From contig NZ_RAPV01000001.1 of assembly GCF_003610295.1 (NCBI RefSeq), positions 1,116,001 to 1,180,000 on the forward strand: a stretch of 64,000 nt of DNA, written 5' to 3'. Positions within the stretch are counted from its first letter, which is position 1, and each line of letters opens with the position of its first letter. Origin of the DNA: Paraburkholderia sp. BL23I1N1 (GTDB lineage Bacteria > Pseudomonadota > Gammaproteobacteria > Burkholderiales > Burkholderiaceae). Position numbers and translations under genes: made by a program. The notes beneath the pieces were generated by a model, which saw nothing but the letters and a program-made list of their open reading frames with translations, did not search any database and was not told the DNA's origin. Below are positions 46,606-55,662 of the stretch, in pieces.

Positions 46606-47847
46606 ATGACAGTCAGCATTCCGAGGATCAGTGAGCGCTTGCGCGAACGAACGGCGGTGCTCGTCGCGAACCCGTCGGCCGTGACCGAACGGACCTATGA
46701 GATGCTGACGAACGTGGAGGGCTACAAGACCCTGACGCCATCAGTCAGACAGGATATTGAAGCGTCGATCGATTTAACGACCGGATTGTGGTTTCAGTCG
46801 CTCCTGACCGGCGAGCCGCCATCGTCGGAGGACATGGAGCGCTTTCAGGAATTCGGCCGCCGCCGCTTTCACCAACGCGTACCGCTGCAGTCGGTGCTAC
46901 GGGCCTTTCGCCTTGGGTCGCGTGCGATCTGGCGCATGTACATCGAGCTTGGCGAGAACGACGGACCCCTCGTCAACGAATTGCTGGTCAGCATTTTGCC
47001 GTACCTCTTCGACTACTTCGACGTCATGGCGGAGAATATCGCGCAAAATTACCTCGAGGAGCAGTACCGGCAAGCGCGCTGGAGGGAGGCGCTGCGTCAT
47101 CAGCTTTACAGCATCGTCTTCCATTCACCCGAGGATCACAAGGGGTTTCGAGAAACAGCGGAAGCGCTGGGTCTCGATTCCACAGCGCCACGCGTAGCGC
47201 TTGCGGTCGACGTCGATCTGCCGACGAGTTCGCTGTTTGATCGGGAACGGGAACTCGACCGTATTACACTTGCGTCAGCCCGCCATCTCTGCGCTGTGCC
47301 GGACGACCTGGTGCGCGCCTGGCATCATGGACGGATGGTTCTGTGGGCTCCCTGCACGCGGGGTGACTCGATCAATCGTACCGATCGCCAGATGACTGAG
47401 CGGGCCAACGCCCTGGTGAGCGCGATACCGGAGCTTCGTGCCATTGGCGTCGGCCTGATGAACGAAGGCGCGTCGGGCTGGGCAACCTCAGTCGATGAAG
47501 CGGTCAGAGCACTGGACTTTTCGCCGAAACACCGCAGCCAGCGGCAGGTCGCGATGTACTCGAGTATCGTCCTCGAAGAAAGCGCGCGTCATGCCTCAAA
47601 TGCGTTGCGCTACCTTGTTTCTCTGCTCGAACAGCTATCCAACGAGCCTGAGCTCGTGGCGACGCTGCAAACCTACTTCGAGCAAGGCCAGCGACGCGGA
47701 CAATCAGCGGCCGCACTTGGTATTCATCCAAACACACTGAACTACAGACTCGAACGCATTGAAGCGCTGCTCGGTGCAAGCCTCGACGACGTCAGCTGGA
47801 TTGCGAGGCTCGATATCGCTCTCAAGCTGCGCCGAGTGATGAAATGA
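46606..47847 (+). CDS. PucR/CdaR-type helix-turn-helix regulator, paralogue 2
   Basis: The 413-residue protein aligns with the preceding gene over almost its full length: RFQEFGRRRFHQRVPLQSVL, WRMYIELGENDGPLVNELLV, IGVGLMNEGASGWATSVDEA, and the HTH QRRGQSAAALGIHPNTLNYR. Identity is clearly over half in the C-terminal region by eye. The pair arose by tandem duplication and has since diverged. The Met at 46606 matches the start of paralogue 1's domain. No catabolic genes are adjacent to point to a target. Confidence 0.85.
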   Translation: MTVSIPRISERLRERTAVLVANPSAVTERTYEMLTNVEGYKTLTPSVRQDIEASIDLTTGLWFQSLLTGEPPSSEDMERFQEFGRRRFHQRVPLQSVLRAFRLGSRAIWRMYIELGENDGPLVNELLVSILPYLFDYFDVMAENIAQNYLEEQYRQARWREALRHQLYSIVFHSPEDHKGFRETAEALGLDSTAPRVALAVDVDLPTSSLFDRERELDRITLASARHLCAVPDDLVRAWHHGRMVLWAPCTRGDSINRTDRQMTERANALVSAIPELRAIGVGLMNEGASGWATSVDEAVRALDFSPKHRSQRQVAMYSSIVLEESARHASNALRYLVSLLEQLSNEPELVATLQTYFEQGQRRGQSAAALGIHPNTLNYRLERIEALLGASLDDVSWIARLDIALKLRRVMK

Positions 47848-48442
47848 AACGCTAGCCGCAGCCTTACGGACCTGGCCACCGTTATTGCTGCCGCGCTTGT
47901 TGGTGATGACATCCTTGACCGCTCGCCAAGACGGCGAAGGACGGGATGCCGCGCGTGGCCGCGCTGCTCGATGTCGCGCAGCTTTCCGACACCGTTGCCA
48001 GCGAGTCCGCCGATAGGTGCCTCGAATTATCGTGACTGGGACATTGACGACCTGTCGTCTGCTTTCGACCTCGATCATTGCGCATCGAATCGAAAGCGCC
48101 CGTTGTGTAAACCCACAAAACGTTTTGGTGACTTACACAAATACATTGGACAAGCGCGCTGCTAAAGTGCCGATAGAAGAATAAGTCACTGCATTTGAAG
48201 GCTCTAATACTTGAATGCAGCACCGTTGCTCCGCAAAGACATAGGCGATGTGTCCTGTTGTATTGAGATGTCTGCCGATACGCATTGCGATTCTGCATTC
48301 CTCGTCATGCTGCAGTAGCACGGCGCACTATACGTAGCCGTATGTGAATTGAGTTGGACGCGCAACCTCGCATCACGGGTCAATATGGCTTGGCGATGCG
48401 CGCAAAAACGGCTTGCTCTTGGTATAGCCATCACTGGATTGA
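47848..48442. other. Intergenic region, nothing recognised
   Basis: This region of almost 600 bases has short frames only. ATACGTAGCCGTAT near 48328-48341 resembles the ATAC-GTAT pair but with a 6-base gap and no second box. Confidence 0.35.
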
Positions 48443-49351
48443 ATGGAAATAAAAGGCCGCTTCCCGAGCACAGTGATTTGGAATCCAGGCGCAATCACGC
48501 TTCTGCTGCTCTCGGGCCGACGCCCGGGCGAGTTCGAATCGAATATGGAACTCGCCCAAGCCGGCCCCTTGACTATTATCTGGCAGAGCGGCACGCCTCA
48601 CATCGCGAGCCGGGCTCCACGTGCTGACGATCGCAGTGGCGAACACACACTACATCTGATGATTAATCTTTGTTCGCGCTGGGACACGAGCCGCCGCGAA
48701 CAGATCGAGCTACGGCCTGGTGAAGCACTAATCGTCGATTCGCGACTTAACTACACGCTTGAGTTGGCCAGTCGTTATGAGGTCGTCCACGTAATCCTTT
48801 CGCCCCAATTGCTTGAACGTTGGGTGCCGTCGTCGGGGCGACTGATCGGCCGACGGATCTCCGGGACTTCTGGCTGGGGACGGCCACTTATCGCGTTTGT
48901 GGCACAACTGTCACCCCAATTGATTGCCGATTCGCCAGTCCCGGTGTCCGTCCTCGCCGATCAGTTTGGCGCCTTGCTGGCGCTCGTGGCGAGCGAGGGA
49001 ACCCCGAGGCCGGTGACAAGACCGGAGCACGACTTACGTGCCCAGATCAGAGACTGCATCGCAGAGCGCTGCTGCGAACCCGGCCTGACTGCGCTAGATG
49101 TCGCAAAAGCATTGAATATCTCGGTGAGGACTCTCCACCGTGCGCTGACAGCCTCCAACGAAAAGTACGGTGGGCTTTTGATGGCGTCGCGAGCCGCCAT
49201 TGCCATGCGGATGCTCAAGTCACCGCTGTTCCGTCGAATCACGATCGCGGAAATCGGTCGGCGAGCAGGTTTCGCCGACGCGTCGCATTTTTCACGTGTG
49301 TTTTACCGGCACTACAGGCAGCTACCATCACAACTGCGGGGCGAAGCGTAG
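48443..49351 (+). CDS. AraC-family regulator, N-terminally short
   Basis: The 302-residue protein shares its sensor and DNA-binding parts with the AraC protein at 20470: FESN near residue 32, GEALIVDSRLNYTLELASRY, RLIGRRISGTSGWGRPLIAF, LADQFGALLALVA, and the HTH LTALDVAKALNISVRTLHRA with ITIAEIGRRAGFADASHFSR. It lacks the N-terminal QRLDYWADVL segment of its relative, so the sensor domain is shortened or the start is wrong. The ATG has only a weak ribosome site. The target is unknown. Confidence 0.8.
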   Translation: MEIKGRFPSTVIWNPGAITLLLLSGRRPGEFESNMELAQAGPLTIIWQSGTPHIASRAPRADDRSGEHTLHLMINLCSRWDTSRREQIELRPGEALIVDSRLNYTLELASRYEVVHVILSPQLLERWVPSSGRLIGRRISGTSGWGRPLIAFVAQLSPQLIADSPVPVSVLADQFGALLALVASEGTPRPVTRPEHDLRAQIRDCIAERCCEPGLTALDVAKALNISVRTLHRALTASNEKYGGLLMASRAAIAMRMLKSPLFRRITIAEIGRRAGFADASHFSRVFYRHYRQLPSQLRGEA

Positions 49352-50063
49352 GCTTCGCGTGTCGATCCGAATGAAATTCGACCCATTTGCGCGAAGGCCT
49401 TTGCAGACTGGATTTCTGTCTTCGTACCGGACAACGGCACGTCGAGCGTACTTGCTGCTATGACCTTGTACCTTCAGGCGAAAAGCAACGTTTATCCCCG
49501 CTGGCCGACCGTTGCTATCGATCCGTTATCAGCCATTCTTCGCTAACGACACCCGTTCGGTGGCGATTTTCTGATTGACGTGTCAAGCGTGTCCCCTTGG
49601 CGGCATCGAAGTGTTCGACGACGCAGTAATGCCGCTCGCTGCGATGCTGTTCAACTGCTGCTCGGGCACACCAATGCATGGCTGCATGGATTCCGCCGTC
49701 GTCGCACGTAATTTGACCGTCGTGCCGACATCCATGACGGGCTCCTCAATCTTGCATGACGGCTGATCTGCTGGCGAACGCTTCAGCGCTCAGAAAATTC
49801 TTTCTGAAACACTCTCCAGGTGATCTTGAATCAGGCGTTCGGCGGCTATGCCCGAGTCGCAAACGGCAGTTCACAAATATCGTCGAGGTTCACACAGGCG
49901 GACGATCCCCGCTTTAACCCGTCTTGAGTATCGGCGACTTATGCGCTGACTGCACCCCAGCCAGGTGTGGTCCGTCGACACGACGTATTCTGCTCCCCAC
50001 TTGTGAACGGCGGTGAGAAACCGACACTAGACGGCGGCGTCGATCAGGAGATGACCGCGCAGA
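49352..50063. other. Intergenic region, nothing recognised
   Basis: Some 700 bases between convergent genes. A short Cys-rich frame near 49575-49766 has no ribosome site or recognisable motif. The rest looks non-coding. Confidence 0.35.
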
Positions 50064-51071
50064 TCACTGCCGCAGGTCTTCGCGAATCATGCAATTGTCG
50101 AGCCCCGACCTGAAAAGATCGGCTGGCAACTGCTTGCCGATGAAGACGATCTTCGTTTCACGCTCGTCAACCCCACCCCACGGCTTGTCGATGTTCGCAC
50201 CGAAGATCATATGCACGCCCTGGAAGACGGTGCGACGGTCAACGCCATGGATATCAAGCACCCCCTTGTAGCGCAGCATGGCCGGGCCGTAAGTGGCGAC
50301 CATTTCGCTAAAGAACTCCTCGACCTTGTCCCGATCGAGCGGAACCTTGGTGCAGTAGACAAACGACGTAACGTCGTCATCGTGTTCGTGTGCCAGGTCC
50401 GCGAGGAAGTCCGGTTCAATGTCGATGATTGCGTTGAGGTCGAAACTTCGAATATCCAGCAGTTCCCTGAGGTCGGTCTCACCGAAATGTACCGGCCTGA
50501 TCGGTGCCCGCGGGTTCATTTGCCGCAGTCGCGCAGCGAGCTGACTGGCCTCTTCTCGCGATACGAGATCAACCTTCGACATCAGGATGCGGTCCGCGAA
50601 TCCGACCTGCTCCTGCGCTTCATGATGCTCGCTCAATTGCGCCTCGGCATGCTTCGCGTCAACCACCGTAACGATTGCATCGAGCACGTATGAAGCCTGC
50701 ACCGTGTCGTCGACGAAGAACGTCTGCGCAACCGGCGCAGGGTCAGCCAGGCCGGTCGTCTCGATAATCACACGTTCGAAGTTCAACTCCCCTTTCGCGC
50801 GCCTCTCGGCGAGTGTCGACAGGATGCGCACCAGATCCCCCCGCACCGTGCAGCAGATACAGCCGTTGTTCATTTCGACGATCTGCTCGTCGCCGTCCTG
50901 GACGAGCAGTTCATTATCGATACCGGTCTCCCCGAATTCATTTTCAATCACGGCGACGCGGCCGCCATGATATTCGGACAGGATGCGGTTGAGCAGGGTG
51001 GTCTTGCCACTGCCCAGGAAGCCCGTCAGGATCGTCGTAGGAATCAGATGGGTGGAGTTTGTGGCGGTCAT
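50064..51071 (-). CDS. CobW/ZagA-family GTP-dependent metallochaperone
   Basis: The 335-residue protein is a COG0523 GTPase: Walker A GFLGSGKTT (17-25), the metal-binding CICC at 71-74 (NGCICCTVRGDL), IETTGLADPAPV, the switch region NEFGETGIDNELL and a CobW C-terminal domain with a His/Asp-rich insert (LAHEHDDDVTSFV). Such proteins deliver zinc under zinc limitation, often under Zur control. A perfect palindrome with a Zur-like core lies 112 bp upstream, which strongly supports the zinc role. A histidine-rich protein gene stands upstream on the same strand. Confidence 0.9.
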   Translation of the reverse strand: MTATNSTHLIPTTILTGFLGSGKTTLLNRILSEYHGGRVAVIENEFGETGIDNELLVQDGDEQIVEMNNGCICCTVRGDLVRILSTLAERRAKGELNFERVIIETTGLADPAPVAQTFFVDDTVQASYVLDAIVTVVDAKHAEAQLSEHHEAQEQVGFADRILMSKVDLVSREEASQLAARLRQMNPRAPIRPVHFGETDLRELLDIRSFDLNAIIDIEPDFLADLAHEHDDDVTSFVYCTKVPLDRDKVEEFFSEMVATYGPAMLRYKGVLDIHGVDRRTVFQGVHMIFGANIDKPWGGVDERETKIVFIGKQLPADLFRSGLDNCMIREDLRQ

Positions 51072-51182
51072 CGCAGATCAAGCCTCTTTGACTGTTGGTG
51101 CTGCAAATCGAGTCGGGCAACGGGCGGGACAACTTGGGCCAGTGCGACGTGCCCCGGCATGCCAACGAACCCGCCGACGGCA

Positions 51183-51226
51183 TTCAAACATATGTGCAAT
51201 GTTATAACATTGCACATATGTTTGAA
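51183..51226. promoter_or_regulatory. Zur-like operator inside a perfect 44-bp palindrome
   Basis: Two 21-bp arms (51183-51203 and 51206-51226) are exact reverse complements around a central AT. The middle reads TGCAATGTTATAACATTGCA, with the ATGTTATAACAT core of Zur (zinc uptake regulator) sites. It lies between the histidine-rich gene and the CobW gene, pointing at CobW. The outer arms extend well beyond a single Zur footprint, so two dimers may bind. The match to Zur sites is from memory, not a search. Confidence 0.65.
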
Positions 51227-51227
51227 A

Positions 51228-51579
51228 GAACGTCTTTGTAACCCGTTTCCCCGGCGTGTGCCACCCGGGAATATCCACGCGTCCAAATTCACAGGGTGAG
51301 GTAGATGCGCGTCGCCTGTCTGCGTCGCGCATGAAAATCGCCGGCGACACGCAAGTCATCGCGTGGTAATAAACAGCCACCGGCAATCGTAGCTCCGCGG
51401 CAAATGGAACACGGATTCCTGTGACCAAAGGTGAAGCCTGCGTCTGTGCCTGAACGGCGACGTGCTTCGGTGCAGGGACGACGCGTATCCCGCCGTGGTG
51501 AGCAGCAATCCGCCAGGCAGACTCCGTTCGACTGAGATCAGTCCGCTTTCAAAGGCATCAATCGCCTTTCATCGCTCGC
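51228..51579. other. Region between palindrome and histidine-rich gene
   Basis: About 350 bases without a conserved gene on either strand. It includes the 3' flank of the histidine-rich gene; no clear terminator was seen. Confidence 0.35.
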
Positions 51580-51927
51580 TCAGGCGAGTTCGACCGGGCC
51601 GTGATCGTCGCAATGATCTCCGTGCGGATGATGCAGGTGCCCGTCGACGAGATAGTCAACGTGGTCCCCATGTGGCACAGGTTCGTGGCCGCACCCGGGG
51701 CCATGGACGTGGCCCGGCGCGTGGCCGCCGCAGCCCGGCGTACATTGATCGGGATTGTTCGCGCTCACTTCGAGCCTATGCTCGTCTACATGATCGCCGT
51801 GCGGGTGATGCAGATGACCGTCATGCAGATAGTCGACGTGATCGTTATGCCTGATCGCTGTGTGGCCGCAATCCGGACTATGCTGATGGTCGTGATGCGC
51901 ATGGTGTGGTTCGTGACAGGTGCTCAT
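51580..51927 (-). CDS. Histidine-rich, probably metal-binding protein
   Basis: The 115-residue protein is about one quarter His, with Asp, Cys and Gly making up much of the rest. It carries an internal duplication: HNDHVDYLHDGHLHHPHGDH and HGDHVDYLVDGHLHHPHGDH. CGG and CGH pairs add thiol ligands. No signal peptide is present, so it is cytoplasmic, and a zinc, nickel or copper store or buffer is the likely role. The start has GAGGAGAG just upstream. It lies on the same strand as the Zur-linked CobW gene, with the palindrome between them. The repeated DHVDYL unit is unusual among His-rich proteins I know. Confidence 0.8.
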   Translation of the reverse strand: MSTCHEPHHAHHDHQHSPDCGHTAIRHNDHVDYLHDGHLHHPHGDHVDEHRLEVSANNPDQCTPGCGGHAPGHVHGPGCGHEPVPHGDHVDYLVDGHLHHPHGDHCDDHGPVELA

Positions 51928-52283
51928 GGTGACTCTCCTCGCGGTGGATGGGGGGCCTTCTTTTCCGGGCGCGGGCTCGGCTCTTCCGCCTGGCTAAACA
52001 CGCTGTCTAGCAGCTTCAGCACAGCATCGAACCTGTTCACACGGACTCGCTCCATGATCTCTCAATCCACCGATCGATGGAAGCGAATTGGTGGCGGCTT
52101 TCAAGTAACTGTCGATGCCCAGGAGCGAACTGACGGGTTACCGCATATGCGATCGAAGAGAGCGTTGAGCAAATGGATTTCACGCACCGCCCGACCACAC
52201 GCGCGAATAGTTGATGCACGGTCAGACAGTTGATAGGGGAAGCATTCCAGAGCGTCTGGCTATGCCCGTCTGTCGTTGATCGT
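51928..52283. other. Intergenic region
   Basis: Some 350 bases. A frame on the plus strand here is the continuation of a shadow of the histidine-rich gene. Nothing else is recognised. Confidence 0.35.
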
Positions 52284-53159
52284 CTAGAGCGGCGATTCCT
52301 TCGTCAAAAACCGCCTGATGGCAATGGAGACGATTTCTGGAAACTCTTCGTGAATCGCGAGCTTGCCCTTCATGACCCATTCAACCTGAACATTTGGCAA
52401 TTGTCCTAACGCCTCCATTTCGGCACGTGATTTAGGCGGCGTCTGATCGCCGTAGATCACGAGGATCGGAATGTTGGCTCGGCGCGCAAGATCAAGGAAC
52501 GCCGCACGGTTGGCGACCCGGTCTAGCGCACCGGTCACAAAGCGTACCGAACTGTGCCGGGCTCCGGGTGCACGGGTGACGGCGAGTTTGGCCGCGAGAC
52601 GATCGCCGTCAAGCCAGTCAGGATCGCTGTAAACGTGTTCTCTCGCCATCATGGTGATGACATGGCGGCTGACGTTGAGCCGGTAGAGAAGCGGGCCAGC
52701 GAGGGGGAGATCAATGGCAGAGCGCACACGGGAGAACCAGGCTCGCGGACCACCCATCATCGTCGGCAACGGGCCGCGCCAAGTCGGTGCGACGAGGACC
52801 AGGCGATCAACCGTACCTGGCCGCAAGACGGCCTGGTAAAGCGCATAGGTGGCTGCATGTCCGGCCGCCACAACGGCGTGCGGTGGTGCCACGATGTCGC
52901 TCAGAAACCGGTTAAGAAACGCCGAGAGAAGCTCCGGCGAGCATTCTTCCTTTGGCCGCGCCTGATCGCCAAACCCCGGCCAGTCAACCGTCGTCACGTG
53001 AAACTGAGGCGCGAGCAAGTCGAGCAGCGGGCGCATCTCCGCGCGAGTGGAAATCGTACTCAGGGCCGGCAGGAGGACGACCGAAGCGCCGCTGCCGGCC
53101 TCATCCACGTCCAGCGCGATCTCTCCACTGTCCCACTGGCAGCGTATCGTCTTCGTCAT
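52284..53159 (-). CDS. Alpha/beta-hydrolase fold protein lacking the usual nucleophile serine
   Basis: The 291-residue protein follows the alpha/beta-hydrolase fold: the early strand VVLLPALSTIS, the VDWPGFGDQARP loop and a C-terminal Asp and His (IYGDQTPPK; KGKLAIHEEFPE). The nucleophile elbow reads AAGHAATYAL where GHSxG is expected, so the catalytic Ser is replaced by Ala. It may be a binding or non-catalytic member, or use other chemistry. The start is preceded by GGAAAGG. It is a single gene on its strand near the phaB cluster. Confidence 0.82.
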   Translation of the reverse strand: MTKTIRCQWDSGEIALDVDEAGSGASVVLLPALSTISTRAEMRPLLDLLAPQFHVTTVDWPGFGDQARPKEECSPELLSAFLNRFLSDIVAPPHAVVAAGHAATYALYQAVLRPGTVDRLVLVAPTWRGPLPTMMGGPRAWFSRVRSAIDLPLAGPLLYRLNVSRHVITMMAREHVYSDPDWLDGDRLAAKLAVTRAPGARHSSVRFVTGALDRVANRAAFLDLARRANIPILVIYGDQTPPKSRAEMEALGQLPNVQVEWVMKGKLAIHEEFPEIVSIAIRRFLTKESPL

Positions 53160-53813
53160 TGCCTTTCCAATTTGACCTTCTTACGAATCACGCGGTAGAT
53201 ATTGATGACCAGTTTAGAGGCCGGTATCCGGCCATATGCGGGCGCGGTTTCCGTGCTGATTGACGTGCTTGCTAACGAATACGCCTTCTCTTTTGATCGG
53301 GCCGTCATGTGTGCGATGGTGGCGCATCTTCATTCGACCCACCAACGGCTGGTAGTTCAAAACGACATCGGCCATCGTCTCATAGCGGTCCGAGAGCCGT
53401 CGTTCGCGAAACCTACCGGAGAGGCGGAAGTGGGTCGTTCTATGCCTGTTGCGTGAGATGGTCGCCCCGAGATAATGCCGCTGTCGGTCGTGGGGCTCTG
53501 ATCGGCCAGGAACGGCCCGTCACGATCTGTTCGTGAACGTCAACCCATGAGGGGCGAGCGGCCCTTCGACGCGGCGATGCCTCGACAACGCTCGCCAGTG
53601 ACGCCGATCATTTGCCGTAGCGGTATTGAGGGCATATTGTCATCCGTGCGGCCCACCAGCCCCGACTTTGAAAGAAAGGTCAATATGGCGGCCCCTGAAA
53701 AAATTGCTCAACACTTTCCGCGAACCCTCCGTTACGGAACGGGAGAAGGGACCCACGTCGAAGAATTGATCTCGTAGAGTGCGAGACAGCGGGGTCGCAA
53801 TTCAAATAGACAG
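53160..53813. other. Intergenic region, nothing recognised
   Basis: About 650 bases with short overlapping frames on the plus strand that look like chance frames. No RNA gene or repeat was recognised. Confidence 0.35.
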
Positions 53814-54077
53814 ATGAAAAGAATCTATACGTACAGGGGCTTCGAGATCGCGGTGGAGCTTGAACCAGTGTGGGAAGCGTCTGGCAACGTTACATTGCTG
53901 CCACCGCGTGGTTTTATCACCGTCGTGCAGATCAAAATGATTGGCGCTACTCGACCGACGGTTGCGCCAATACGCCTGATAGCAGCCAATCATCGGCACT
54001 TCGCGACGGAAGCCGAGGCGCTCATGGCAGGGTTCAGCGCCGGACAGCGGGTCGTAGACGACACGCTTGCCCCGTGA
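53814..54077 (+). CDS. Small hypothetical protein
   Basis: The 87-residue frame MKRIYTYRGFEIAVELEPVW has ordered-looking sequence with alternating beta-type segments (VTLLPPRGFITVVQIKMIG) and ends EAEALMAGFSAGQRVVDDTL, a common tail of small Burkholderia-type proteins. The ribosome site is weak. No family is recognised. Confidence 0.5.
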   Translation: MKRIYTYRGFEIAVELEPVWEASGNVTLLPPRGFITVVQIKMIGATRPTVAPIRLIAANHRHFATEAEALMAGFSAGQRVVDDTLAP

Positions 54078-54143
54078 AACGTACTTCATCGCGATGATTG
54101 AACGTTGGACGAAGGCAACGTCGGCGGTGGGTTGGGGTACCGC

Positions 54144-54404
54144 CTACTTTCGGTCATGCATGGTGGTATCACGCGGCGCAGGGTGAAGCCGATCCAGTCT
54201 TGCCAGTAGTGCCGAACCCTGTTCCACAACGCGACGAGGCACATCAGGAAGCGCCAGTACCGTGCGAATGCGCGTTCGCCAATATTCCACGTGCATCACG
54301 GCACTTGAATGTTCTGTCCGGTGGCTGACACCTAGGTGTTCCAACTGGGAAATCACGGCCTCGATATGATCCAATTCCTGCTGCGCATGGTCGTGCCGAG
54401 ACAT
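54144..54404 (-). CDS. Small hypothetical protein, coiled, histidine-rich N-terminus
   Basis: The 86-residue product begins MSRHDHAQQELDHIEAVISQ and is mostly helical (TEHSSAVMHVEYWRTRIRTV). GAGG stands five bases before the ATG at 54404. It is followed upstream on the same strand by the 52-residue membrane protein gene and phaB, so it may be the last gene of that group. No family is recognised. Confidence 0.5.
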   Translation of the reverse strand: MSRHDHAQQELDHIEAVISQLEHLGVSHRTEHSSAVMHVEYWRTRIRTVLALPDVPRRVVEQGSALLARLDRLHPAPRDTTMHDRK

Positions 54405-54455
54405 AGCTACCTCGCCCAGAAGGCTCATCTTCTCGCTTCATCGCCCGCCACATTG

Positions 54456-54614
54456 TCAATGTCGGGTCCGGGTCCAGTGGGACCAGTCGTGGTGGTCCAG
54501 GTTCCGGAGGAGCTGTCGTCGACGGTGCTCGCGCCGATAGTGGCCGGCCACGAGCACTGATGCGATCATCAGCACAATCGAACCCATCACAATGCCTACC
54601 CACGAGTCGCTCAT
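54456..54614 (-). CDS. Small single-span membrane protein (52 residues)
   Basis: The ATG at 54614 follows a near-perfect site CAGGAGAGCCAA. The product has one membrane helix (WVGIVMGSIVLMIASVLVAG) and a strongly basic then acidic-histidine tail (HYRREHRRRQLLRNLDHHDW). A longer frame upstream has no support. It lies 150 bp downstream of phaB on the same strand. No family is recognised. Confidence 0.6.
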   Translation of the reverse strand: MSDSWVGIVMGSIVLMIASVLVAGHYRREHRRRQLLRNLDHHDWSHWTRTRH

Positions 54615-54764
54615 TTGGCTCTCCTGCGCGGTTGCCGTTACCGACCCAGGCGATCCACCGGAGCCCGTCCATCCGGGCCGCAGGCTTCCATCGCCATCCC
54701 TGTTGTGCAGTGAACCGGCTGCATGCCAGCTCACCTCCGCCGCCCGGCTGCAAGCCTGGTTGTT

Positions 54765-55508
54765 TCACTGCAGGTGCTGGCCGCCATTGATCGCGATGTT
54801 GGCGCCGGTCACGAAAGCCGCCTCACGGGAGCACAGGTACAGAACCAGCGCGGCCACTTCGTCCGGCTGCCCGAGGCGGCCGACCGGAATCTGCGGAATG
54901 ATCCTGCTGTCCAGAATGTCCTGTGGCACTGCTGTGACCATCTTCGTGGCGATATAGCCGGGCGAGATCGTGTTGACCGTGACGCCTTTCTTCGCCACTT
55001 CGAGCGCCAGTGACTTCGTGAAGCCGTGCATGCCCGCTTTGGCGGCCGCATAGTTCGTCTGACCGAAACCGCCCTTGCTGCCAATGATCGACGACACGTT
55101 GATGATGCGACCCCAGCCCCGTTCAACCATGCTGTCGCACCACGGCTTCGTCATGTTGAACACCGAGTCGAGATTGGTGCGGATCACCGCATCCCAATTG
55201 ACTTTGTCGAGTTTCCTGAAGCCCGCATCCCGTGTGATGCCGGCGTTATTGATCAGGATGTCGACTGGGCCGACTTCCGCCTTGATCCGCTCGGCGCATA
55301 GCTGACACGAATCGTAGTCGGCGACATCGACGGCATACGCGCGGAACTGCCGCCCGTCGGCTTCCATGCGGGCCAGCCAGCTGTCCGCACCGGTATTCTG
55401 CGGCGAGCAGGTGACCAGGACTGCATAGCCGGCGTCGTGCAGTCTGATGCTGATCGCTTCACCGAGTCCGCCCATTCCGCCTGTGACCAAGGCAACCTGT
55501 TTCGTCAT
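54765..55508 (-). CDS. phaB: Acetoacetyl-CoA reductase
   Basis: The 247-residue SDR enzyme matches PhaB closely: VALVTGGMGGLGEAISIRLH, NNAGITRDAGFRKLDKVNWD, SSIIGSKGGFGQTNYAAAKA (Ser, Tyr and Lys of the triad), ISPGYIATKMVTAVPQ and a C-terminal GANIAINGGQHLQ. It reduces acetoacetyl-CoA to (R)-3-hydroxybutyryl-CoA with NADPH for polyhydroxybutyrate synthesis. The start at 55508 has AGGTGAG directly upstream. A phasin gene precedes it on the same strand; no synthase or thiolase gene is present here. Confidence 0.93.
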   Translation of the reverse strand: MTKQVALVTGGMGGLGEAISIRLHDAGYAVLVTCSPQNTGADSWLARMEADGRQFRAYAVDVADYDSCQLCAERIKAEVGPVDILINNAGITRDAGFRKLDKVNWDAVIRTNLDSVFNMTKPWCDSMVERGWGRIINVSSIIGSKGGFGQTNYAAAKAGMHGFTKSLALEVAKKGVTVNTISPGYIATKMVTAVPQDILDSRIIPQIPVGRLGQPDEVAALVLYLCSREAAFVTGANIAINGGQHLQ

Positions 55509-55662
55509 CTCACCTGTCTCCAGTAAAAGGAGGCGATCCTCGCTCACGCGGAACGGCGATGCTCGCCTGATGGCCGTCCAGATGCGTCAACATCAACAGG
55601 ATTCCTTTGTATGACGCAACTGATTGGACTGACTGACGCGGGCGCCGGGCCCGCTTCGGGCA

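Noticed and set aside
48328..48341. ATACGTAGCCGTAT considered as a further copy of the repeated motif
   Set aside because: The gap is 6 bases, not 4, and no box like CCGTTCGTAGAATGG follows at 31-33 bp.
51462..51854. A plus-strand frame over the histidine-rich gene
   Set aside because: It is the complement of His/Asp/Gly codons on the minus strand; the minus-strand gene has an excellent ribosome site.
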